Positions 55,560 to 64,000 of a DNA stretch of 64,000 bases are shown here, one piece after another. The notes beneath the pieces are model-generated. The model was given only the letters and a program-made list of their open reading frames with translations, searched no databases and had not been told where the DNA came from. Source of the stretch: Isoetes taiwanensis (taxonomy: Eukaryota; Streptophyta; Lycopodiopsida; Isoetales; Isoetaceae); NCBI GenBank assembly GCA_021234155.1, contig JAJEKV010000079.1, positions 3,136,261-3,200,260 on the forward strand, written 5' to 3'. The translations under genes were made by a program, and so were the position numbers. The first letter of the stretch is position 1. Every line of letters begins with the position of its first letter.

Positions 55560-56130
55560 TTGAGAAATCCCTGCCGACATTGGACCTGTGAAAATTCTGC
55601 AGCCACCGCCAATTTGGGAACGACTCTGCCGTGTGGCACTGGTATAATGCCAGGTGCCCTCTTCCAGAAACACCCTGATGGGTTGCAGGAACCAAATCGA
55701 CAGCTACTACTGCCTAATATATTCTAGATGAACCACGACGGTGGCTCCCCCGATTAAGGGGTGCTCACGTTTTCATTTTCAATGGTTATTAAAACCATTC
55801 TGAACTTTGACATGGCTATGCATATTGAGATTTTGCTCCTTTGAGAACATCGGACCTTGGTAGAATATTGCCAGAGGAGTAGTGCGAACTCCAGAGCTTT
55901 CTGTTCTTTTCATATCTGTGAAGATTAAATGGTTGTATGGCAGGCATTTCTATAACTAAATTCGACCATGGGTTGTTTCATTGTACGCCGAAGTTCCCTT
56001 TCATGTTTTATGTATAAAATTTTGTATGCATTCAACATTTTCTCGACAACAGCTTTGAATGAACATCAAGTTTGACGAGTGGACAGCAAGTTGGACGTTC
56101 ATATCATTTTCAACGAGCACAAATTCAATA
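55560..56130. other. Gene-free stretch with one coding-like segment
   Basis: At 55565-55650 one plus-strand frame reads IPADIGPVKILQPPPIWERL before a TAA. It could be a lost exon of the PHD-finger locus, but I know no matching family. The rest is AT-rich without features. Confidence 0.3.
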
Positions 56131-56142
56131 AAGAGAAATGTT

Positions 56143-56164
56143 CGCGGCGGCCTTGGCCGCCGCG
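56143..56164. repeat. Perfect GC-rich palindrome in AT-rich DNA
   Basis: CGCGGCGGCC-TT-GGCCGCCGCG: two perfect 10-bp arms around TT. The flanks extend the pairing with AGAAAT/ATTTCT. All bases of the arms are G or C while the surrounding 200 bp are AT-rich. Confidence 0.9.
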
Positions 56165-56309
56165 ATAAATTTCTTGTAAAATTAAGGATTTTGTACAACG
56201 AAAAAATTTAGGCAGCACCTACATCATCGAATTTTGGAATAGAATTCTTCTAGACCACTTTATATATATGTAAATAAAATATATTCAAAAACATTACTTT
56301 ACATTTAGT

Positions 56310-56400
56310 ATCATTATCTCATTAGTAGTGGGGATTTTAAAATTCATTGCCATGAGGTCGTAGGTTCGAGATCATTATCTTTTTTAATTAATGGAACCTT
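56310..56400 (+). mobile_element. tRNA-derived SINE head
   Basis: TTAGTAGTGGGGATTTTAAA (A-box-like TAGTAGTGGGG), then CATGAGGTCGTAGGTTCGAG with B box GGTTCGAGATC, followed by a T-rich end. Spacing of A and B boxes is about 35 bp, as in tRNA genes. The body is not recognisable. Confidence 0.5.
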
Positions 56401-58050
56401 GATTACAAAAAAGCATTGGTGGGTTACATGGTATTCTTTTTTTTTTTTTTTTGAGGGATAAAAAGATTTTATTTACTTAGAGAGAATGATACAAAGCCAC
56501 ATGGCGGGTGCACCCATCCACGAATATGAGATGGGGGTAGCTACGTAGCTCCAAAATTGTACTATTCTCTTTCCTACCTAGACCCGATTAAAATAGGTGC
56601 CCCATATTTCTTCCTTTATCTCTTCTTCACTTTTAAAAAAACTAGCCTAAATTTTTAAGTCTTTCAAATTACCGGTGAAGTAGGCGAGTTGATGATATGA
56701 ATACCTCCCGATTCTCAAGAACACACGGGCATTCCTTCTTTTCCATATTGACCAGATCGTGCGGCCCCGGCTATGTGAAAAGAAATCTTCTTCTTAAGGA
56801 CACCATTCGGAGGGAGAATTCCTAGCAGCAATTCTTTGGTTCCTAAGGGGTATTCGAACCTATCCGGACTCGGGCCCATACTTCATGCAGATCCCACACT
56901 ACCGGACAATCTTCTATGGATTCTTCTTCCTCTTCACACACATAGGGCAAAGTGGGCTCACGTTATTGTCCCATTTGGAGACTAGATGATTGACCCTTGG
57001 GACCCCAGGGATCACTTGCCAAAGAAAGGCGTTGATTCGGGGGAGGAATTTCAATAAGCGTTTCTCCGGATGTTTTAAGGATGTCCTCCGTGATCACTAG
57101 CTCCCACTTGGGAGATACTCGAGAGATCCCTTAGTCTTCAAACCATCTTGTAGCATGACTTCACAAACTTGTTTGGTCAGATCGAAGGATGTACGACCCA
57201 TGGACTTTGATTTCCTCTATTTATTGTGTTTGGGAGTACTGGAAGCCACACATTCCCAAATTATCTTGTGCCCTCCTTTAAACCAAAAACAGACTTGAAA
57301 ATGCTTCCCAACCGCCGGTGCTCTCCCATATACCACCGAGCACAAGAATGTATACCACAGTTTTTCCATCTCTTCACAATCCTCGCGTCCACCACTATAC
57401 CTAATGGGCCTTGTTTATTGTGCAATTCCACTGGTACCCACCATGGAGGGGAGGTCCACTTTAAATTTGCCGATATCAAGCGTGAATAGTTTCTTTATGG
57501 CATTCCAAGCCGAAATAAGACCCTTTAGGAAGGGGAGGCTTCTTTACATGGCTTGAGATAAAAAAGAGAGAGACCGTGGGCGAGACCTTGACGGAGGGCT
57601 TACTATGCTTACAAGAATATAATAGAGCTTGGTTAATGAGGTGCAAACCCGAGACTTCACCTTTTCTCAAGAATCATCCATATGAATTTGGCTATTAATA
57701 CTTTGCTCAGTAAGACTATGTCAAACACACCAATTCCCCCTTCGCTTTGTCCCTCTTGCACTTCCACCAAGAAATTTTAAACGTTGCACCTTCTTCATTA
57801 CCTCCCAGACGAAGTTTCAATCAGCCCTTCTAACTCCCCGCGACCTTCTCCCCTGAGCAAGTAGAATTGATGATATGTATACATAAGTATTACTTAGCAC
57901 ATGTTTTGCCACGGTAATCCTCCCCGCAAGGGATAACTTTGCTACCTTCCACCAACTTAGGTGTTTATGTAGGCCTAGTAGCATTTCATCCCATATTAAA
58001 TTGCACTAGTGATGTTAATGCCCACTGGGATTCCTAACAAGCTGGAGTGT

Positions 58051-59267
58051 TCACCCTCGGGGATAATTTTCCATGGTAAGCTTTCCAAACATATGGGATG
58101 CCTGTTCTCCAAAGGCCAACAGACTGAAGCATTTTTTCCAATTTATGAGGCAACCTTTGAAGCTATTGAGAAGACATATTGTTTTCCTTTGCCTCGATAA
58201 ACGTAAATGAGTCGTCATACGCATACTCTTACTGATTTGTTGAGAACCGTCCCACATTTCTAGTCCCCTCGATGAGACCGTCTGCAGATGCTTGCGGGAA
58301 TAAGCGTGAGAGAGCTTCTTGCTATATTGAAGAGGAAGGGAGCCGGGGACAACCTCACTGATGCCCCTCTTAATCTCAAATATAGGAGATGGTTCACCTT
58401 GAAATAAGACCGAGGCTCGAGCTGATCTCAATAGTTTCATTACCCCTTCACGTAAAATATCCCCACAACCCACCGAGAGCATCATTTTTATCACGAAAAA
58501 CTCCATCTAATCTTTGTCATATGCCTTGGTGAAATCTAGCTTTAGATAGGCTACTTTTTGTCCTGTTTTTAAGCCCAGTGCAACCCTTCAAAAGTTGCTT
58601 TGCCACATTGCTCGAGAATACTCCTACCCCTGTAAGAAGCCAGTTGAGCTGTGAGATACCTTGGCTAAAATTGGTTTGATCTTCTACGCCATAGCCTTGG
58701 CTATGATTTTGTAAAATCACGGATAGGAGTGTGATAGGCCTCCAATCGTTAATTGTGCTTGGCTCCTTACACTTGGGTACCAAGGCAATGCGGCTTTGTA
58801 TTCAATCTTGGATTTAAATTTTCAGCTTGCAAAGAAGTCCGTGTATCTAAAAAGATATCATTTTAATCCATTCCCAATTGCATTGGTAGAATTGATGGGA
58901 ATTCCATCCATACCCGGACATTTATTCTTAGCCAATAAGAGGGAGGCTTTTTCAAGATCCTTTATAGAGAGAGAGCGACTCATAATATCTTTTTTGGCTA
59001 GAGCTCATTATAGGCTTAAACTTTAGAGATCACTAGCTCTTCATATGTATCTTGGAATGGCAGGTTATGTTCCCCAAAAAAACCTTGGAAATGATTATGT
59101 AAGTACCTTTTTAGATCCCCTGGGGATTTGAGGGTCGAGCCGTCGCCTAGTGCAATGGTTGATAGAGTAGACGACCTCTTCTTTTCTTTAGCTGACTTAA
59201 AGAAGAACTTGGTGCATTTATCACCTTCATTTAGCCAAGTCAATCCTGCTTTGCATCTGTTCTCCAT
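58051..59267 (-). pseudogene. LINE ORF2 linker and RT, heavily decayed
   Basis: 59267-59016: RCKAGLTWLNEGDKCTKFFF, the 'W...GD.NTKFFH' box between endonuclease and RT. 58783-58517: STINDWRPITLLSVI (RT motif 1/2). 58506-58051: FQGEPSPIFEIKRGI followed by a damaged RQGxPLxPxLF box. No intact YADD. Confidence 0.8.
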
Positions 59268-60102
59268 TATCTTGATTTCCTCTAGTGCCTTTATCTGTTC
59301 TATTATTCTCCTCTATCCCATCATTCGGGCCCAATGCTCCAAGTGAGTGGAGCTGATTGTAGAGGCTATCCAACTCTCCCCTCTCCCTTTGCACTTTAGC
59401 TCTACCCCAACTTTTGGCATAATTTTTTATATTACCCAGGGCCGTTATCATGGTTTCCATCCCTGAGCCCGTTCTAAAGGTGGATTGCCATATGCTTTTA
59501 CAAGCCTCCACAAATTCTGGATCTTTCAGATATCTAGTGTTGAGTTTGAATACTGTTTTAGAGGTTCTAATCTGGCAAATCTGGGTAGATATGACCCGTG
59601 GATTGTGATCCGAGATAGCATTTTGTAGAAGGTTGGATCTATGCACATTTGGAAGGATGGTAAGTGCCTCATCGTTGATGTAGCATCTATCATGTCTTGC
59701 ATAAGTCCTACCCATGCCTATCCATCCGTTACACCATGTATAGCCCTTATCTCCATCTACTTCCATGAAGCCTATATCTTCTAACAGTTTGCACCACTGT
59801 ACTTTCTCAAACCCATGCACAATTGCATATGATACCCCTTGTCTATCCTCAGCTGCCTCCACCATATTGAAATCTCCTACCATTAGCCAAGCTACCTTGT
59901 TCCCGAAACCTTTTAATTTGTGCCTAAGAGTGGCCCATAGGGCTCCTCTACCTCTGGGGTTGTTATGGGCGTAAACGTTCACCAGGCCCCATACTTTACC
60001 TTCATGTTGCCATAGGATTAAAGACCATCTCCCAAATCTGTCTACCTGTGACTCACATACTTTTACTTCTTTTTTCCACGCGATATTCTTTAGTTCCCTC
60101 AT
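59227..60102 (-). CDS. LINE ORF2 AP-type endonuclease, open 291-codon stretch
   Basis: Metal-dependent endonuclease that nicks the genomic target. Visible motifs in order: WGLVNVYAHNNPRGRGALW, WLMVGDFNMVEAAEDRQG (GDFN), KGYTWCNGWIGMGRTYARHD (the FTWxN...RLDR equivalent) and NAISDHNPRVI (SDHxP). The N-terminal WNxRG and QET motifs are missing because of 5' truncation, so it is unlikely to be active even though this piece is intact. Confidence 0.9.
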   Translation of the reverse strand: MRELKNIAWKKEVKVCESQVDRFGRWSLILWQHEGKVWGLVNVYAHNNPRGRGALWATLRHKLKGFGNKVAWLMVGDFNMVEAAEDRQGVSYAIVHGFEKVQWCKLLEDIGFMEVDGDKGYTWCNGWIGMGRTYARHDRCYINDEALTILPNVHRSNLLQNAISDHNPRVISTQICQIRTSKTVFKLNTRYLKDPEFVEACKSIWQSTFRTGSGMETMITALGNIKNYAKSWGRAKVQRERGELDSLYNQLHSLGALGPNDGIEENNRTDKGTRGNQDNGEQMQSRIDLAK

Positions 60103-60115
60103 CTTTAAAGATGCA

Positions 60116-62610
60116 CAAAATATGTATCTATATGGGAAGTTGTGAGACTTAGTTTGGTCTGTCCACTTTTCAAACCATTATTCCAAGGCTATAATGTGTC
60201 TGTGTTACATGGACCCTTATAAGTCATTAATGGGTATACCAGGTCCCAGTATCAACCATTAGTGGCCATACCAAGTCATATTATCAAGCCATCATATGTC
60301 CATTAGTGGCCATACCAAGTCATGTTATCAAGCCATCATATGTCCATTTATACCCCATTCATGTCACAATAGCATTTTCTCAGTTGCTCCTTTACATTAA
60401 AGCGCCTTGCTAGGTCTCTGCTCAGTGAGTCTATAGCTAAATGATTAGTCTCTTTAGTCTTGTGTCATTTGATGTTTTAGGATGAATAATAGCGAAGCTG
60501 TAGTGTTCATCTTGCATGCATGTGAATGATTTTAATCTGAAACATTATGAAGAAAGTACAACATGAATTTTTTCTCCATGTGCCATCAAAACTAAAGAAC
60601 AGTCTATTTAAGAAGAAAGAGAGAAAAGCATTTTCAACATCCATTGAAGATGCATCGATTACAAATCATTATTACAATTACCTTATATATTGCACGTTCT
60701 CATGAAACACTAACTTTTGACCATATCAAACTCATTGACCAATTAATCCTCACATATGCAACTAAATTATGTTGATACATAAATCCCTCATGGAAAACTA
60801 GACCGAACTAATATTAGCTATGGAAACTAATCCCACCCACCCACCCCAAAAAAAAAAAAAACCCCTAATTTGTATTGTGATACAATTAGCATATGGATCA
60901 ATCCATTTGAACAGAGCTGATATAGTGATATATATCTTGCAAGCTTTGAATCTTTATCCCATAGAGAATCTACGCATAGCATACAAAAAGGAACCATTTC
61001 AATGGGCTCCTCTTCTAAACTTAGGATGAATGGAGTAGGACACAAAGAGCAATGCTGGTGTCATGTGAATCTCATAAAGCATTCTATATCTAGTGGATGT
61101 AAAACATTCTTTTTCTCCTCTCCCTCTTCCTTTCCCTCTCCCTCTCTACCTCCCTCGCTTAAGCTCTGCCTCTACATCTTCTTGCTTAAAAAGAAAAACA
61201 AACAAACAAACAAAATCATCAAGAAGATCTGGGATGGGATGGCCCGACAAACTAGAAAGGAAGGGCTTGAGTAATGCCAGAATATTGATTCTTAGGCTAT
61301 GGATTAGTTTCAAGCTTACAGTAAGAGCTCAACTAGATTAGGTCCCATCCCACCTAGTGGTAGGCAAAGAACAAAAAGGAAAGAAATAAAGAAAAGAAAA
61401 AGACAAAAAAAAAGGAACAACACTCCAAAATAGGATAAATGCTACCTATATATGTCTTCAAATTTGAACGTAATACGTATTCTTCTTCATGTTGCTTGAG
61501 AGATTGTCATTTACACGAGTGTCTTTAGTTTCATGTGCTAGGTCCCTTTTTGGTGATGGGCATAAAGGAATTTATAGTTTGCAAATCAAATCTTAGGACA
61601 AAGTGGATGCATGTGACATTCTTTGCGTACATTGAAGGAATATTGGCAATTTCCTTTTTCAGTTTCTTGTGTCAGAGCAATTTGGACTTTGACATTTGGA
61701 CTTTGACATTCGGAAATGTTTTGTATCTTCAATTTTCACAAACATAAAAACCTTGTGGTGTTAGAAATCAAATGTGCTTTGGTTTGATACACAACTAACA
61801 TATGATACTTTTTAAAAGTCAAATGTGTAAAATGATAGTAGCACTTCCACCATATTAGAATCCCATCATGACTAGGAGGGTCTTTATCCCACTTCTTCAT
61901 CTTGTCTTCAAATATAGGAATGACTGGACATGGTTCAAGCACTTGGAAAGATCATTTATCATTGTTGCTAAGAGCTGAAAGAGCTCATGTATGGCATAGA
62001 TATGTTCTCTTTGTCATTATCTGTTGGTGCAATTATATAAGAAACAATCACATAGTTCCATTTTGTTATTCTCCAAATATGGGGGATCCACCTTTAGTAT
62101 AGGAATGCGCCCACAGGGGGAATAGGGTGGCAAAGGACCTTTGACATATGTATGTGGGAATCATTCCTCTCAATAGAAAAATACATCAGCATTAGGTTTT
62201 AGATCCCTAGTATTATAGATAGATAGATAGTACATTTTTACGTCATACCACGTGGCAACATCACATAGAGGCATACTACATACCCATCCCATACCCGTCT
62301 GAGATTAGGACAAGGAATCAATGTGGTTTGGAAAAAGGTTTAGAATAATGCACATAAGTTGGGATGTTTGAAAAAACACAAACGACACAAACATTGGGTG
62401 GGAAGGAATATCCTATTCAGGGAAAACATGCAGTCTATGAGAGAGACAATTCCACCCAGCAAATTCTTTGTGAACTTTTCGAGCTATATATTATGTATTC
62501 TCCAGTCTCGTTATTCTTCATTCCTATGGAAAGCCGTCTTCTTTCTCTGTTCCATCTCAACCCTCTTTCTATCCTTCCCATCAGATCCCTTCTTATTTTT
62601 CCATATGCTC
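60116..62610. other. Intergenic; simple repeats and tandem duplications only
   Basis: Contains a 44-bp two-copy tandem repeat at 60257-60344 (CATTAGTGGCCATACCAAGT unit, with a third decayed partial copy upstream), a pyrimidine-rich CTCTCC tract at 61110-61160, a CAAA microsatellite near 61198-61215, a 14-bp duplication at 61680-61707 and GATA repeats near 62217-62233. The 300-500 bp before 62611 should hold the transporter promoter, but no clear TATA was found. Confidence 0.55.
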
Positions 62611-63985
62611 ATGGAATCAGCTACAAAAGATGCAGTTTTCGTTCAAGATGGAACACTAGATTTCAAGAACAAGCAAGCAGATAAACAAAAAACCGGTGGA
62701 TGGCGAGCTTGCGCTTTCATATTTGGTCAGATCTGTCAACCTGGTTCATTTTTTATAATTTTAAAGTTTTAAATAGAAGGCTTTCTACAGGGAACGAGAT
62801 CACAGACAGAATAGCATACTTCGGAGTCCAGGCCAACCTGATCACATATTTGACGGAAGTGATGCATCAAGGGACGCCAAATGCTGCCAGGAATGTAAAT
62901 AATTGGAGTGGAACTGTTCTGGTGATAACATTTTTAGGAGCATTTGCTGCAGACACATATTGGGGCCGTTATAAGACTATCATAGTGGCATCTATAGTGT
63001 ATGTATCAGTAAGTAACGTGCCATTTCTATCCTGTATCTCTTTTGCGCCATCCCATGTCTTCATGTATTAGGTTTCTGATTGATCTTTGAAATTAATGCA
63101 TCTCAATTTTTGACCATGTTATTTTTGCAGCCTTTGTTCAGTTTCTTACCTGATCTCAATGCTTATATATCCTGTCTAATCTCAATCTATGATAGACGAT
63201 GACCTAAAATCTCAAATTTGAGGCATAATCTGTGTTTTCTTAATGGGACTCATTCTAACATGATTCTGAAAATGCGAGCGATAAAGTTGATATCCTTATC
63301 AGCTTTGTCATTTGAGTGAATGGTTATGCCTATGGTAACACTTCTACATACATACTATATGTCTTTCATAGCAGCTAATATCTTTCAATCTTGTATGTGC
63401 ATTTATGCTGCCTATGTTCTGCTAATTGATTCTTCTAAGTAACTTTCTTAACTTGTACCAGGGCTTGGGCCTGCTCACTTTCTCGGCCATACCGCATGCA
63501 TTTAGATCGCCAGAATGCAGCCATGGAGCATGTCCTGAAGCTACATCAAGGCAGTTATCAATTCTTTATTTTTCACTTTACCTTGTGGCATTTGGATCTG
63601 GTTGCATGAAGCCATGTGTTTGCTCATTTGGAGCAGACCAATTCGACGAAGCAGATGCCTGTGAAAGCAGAAAGAAGGCATCCTTCTTCAACTAGTGGTT
63701 TTGGGGAGTTCATGTTGGCATTCAGAAGAAAATGTAGGCTGGGGATTGGGTTTTGCAATCCCAACAGGGATGATGGTGCTTGCCATAGCTATTTTCTTGT
63801 CTGGCACGTGTTTTTACAGGTACAACAAACCTACTAGAAGCCCTCTTACTAAGGTTGCTCAGGTGGCACTGGCTGCATTTAAAAAGAGGAAGATCAAAAG
63901 CCCTGCTGACCCTAAACAACTCTATGAAGATCTTAGCATTGGTGCTGGCAAAAGATTGATACCTCACACAGATCAATTTTCGTAA
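62611..63985 (+). pseudogene. NPF (NRT1/PTR) family proton-coupled transporter, broken
   Basis: Membrane importer of nitrate, peptides or related solutes (MFS superfamily). Exon 1 (62611-62725) gives a soluble N-terminus and KTGGWRACAFIFG. Intron 62726-62790 is only 65 nt. Exon 2 (62791-63008) has NEITDRIAYFGVQANLITYL (the ExxER motif as E-x-x-D-R), NVNNWSGT and GAFAADTYWGRYKT. Exon 3 (from 63462) has GSGCMKPCVCSFGADQFDEA, where GTGGIKPCVSSFGADQFD is usual. A TAG at 63693-63695 follows KKASFFN. Part of the next membrane helix is missing and the frame slips near 63735 before ENVGWGLGFAIPTGMM; it ends near 63985 with HTDQF. Closest by eye to subfamily NPF8/NPF5. At least three lesions, so a pseudogene; the 3' half is outside the window. 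Confidence 0.87.
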
Positions 63986-64000
63986 AAAATCCTGAACCCA

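Larger units (their letters stand above)
56437..60115 (-). mobile_element. 5'-truncated L1-type LINE with poly(A) tail
   Basis: Minus strand: endonuclease (60102-59227), RT remnants (58783-58051), zf-RVT remnants (about 57000-56700), and a poly(A) tail seen as 16 T at 56437-56452. It starts inside the endonuclease, so ORF1 is missing. Frames are heavily broken below 59000. Confidence 0.88.

Noticed and set aside
61002-61274. Ser/Pro/Leu-rich plus-strand frame near 61.1 kb
   Set aside because: Translation of a CT-rich tract and a CAAA microsatellite.

Overview
The window is nuclear DNA of a seed plant with a large, repeat-loaded genome. The evidence is GT/AG-spliced plant genes (an NSE2/MMS21 SUMO ligase, an NPF/PTR transporter, a GDSL lipase), plant-type Ty1/copia, Ty3/gypsy and L1-type LINE elements, and tRNA-derived SINE heads. 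A gymnosperm is my guess; nothing in the sequence proves it. Almost all of the window is transposable-element debris, with three host-gene loci (27.6-33.1 kb, about 54.8-55.2 kb and 62.6-64.0 kb). I see no prokaryotic features and no CRISPR array.

Layout. 1-9.77 kb: a decayed minus-strand Ty3/gypsy element (integrase, RT, protease, gag, long leader with extra reading frames, PBS at 8082, 5' LTR from 8101), whose leader carries four copies of a ~66-nt hairpin module. 9.8-10.9 kb: a broken plus-strand gene for an unusual reverse transcriptase of the rvt/Penelope/telomerase-like type. 13.5-16.2 kb and 20.4-26.6 kb: two minus-strand LINEs. 27.6-31.0 kb: MMS21-like gene in seven exons, with an E2F-type site just before its ATG, two single-base frame breaks and a decayed copy of exon 6 in an intron. 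32.0-33.1 kb: intronless GDSL lipase with one in-frame stop. 34.6-35.8 kb: LINE-like 3' end with poly(A). 36.2-37.3 kb: unidentified broken gene, minus strand.

38.1-43.5 kb: a young, almost complete Ty1/copia element (LTRs about 1% diverged, TGATG target duplication). 43.8-46.5 kb: a decayed chromodomain Ty3/gypsy element on the plus strand, interrupted by a 247-bp MITE. Its PPT at 46534 is followed by an LTR start, and an LTR-like TATA and poly(A) signal come only at 54.06-54.16 kb. Between them lie two tandem ~3.6-kb blocks filled with a decanucleotide-like AGATTC minisatellite. This 'giant U3' is the strangest object in the window. 53.8-56.4 kb: SINE remnants, a degenerate PHD-finger fragment and a GC-rich perfect palindrome. 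56.4-60.1 kb: a third minus-strand LINE. 62.6-64.0 kb: an NPF transporter pseudogene running to the window edge.

The genes do not form a pathway. The window is a few host genes, mostly damaged, in a sea of nested retroelements. Two-copy tandem duplications of 14-66 bp recur across it.
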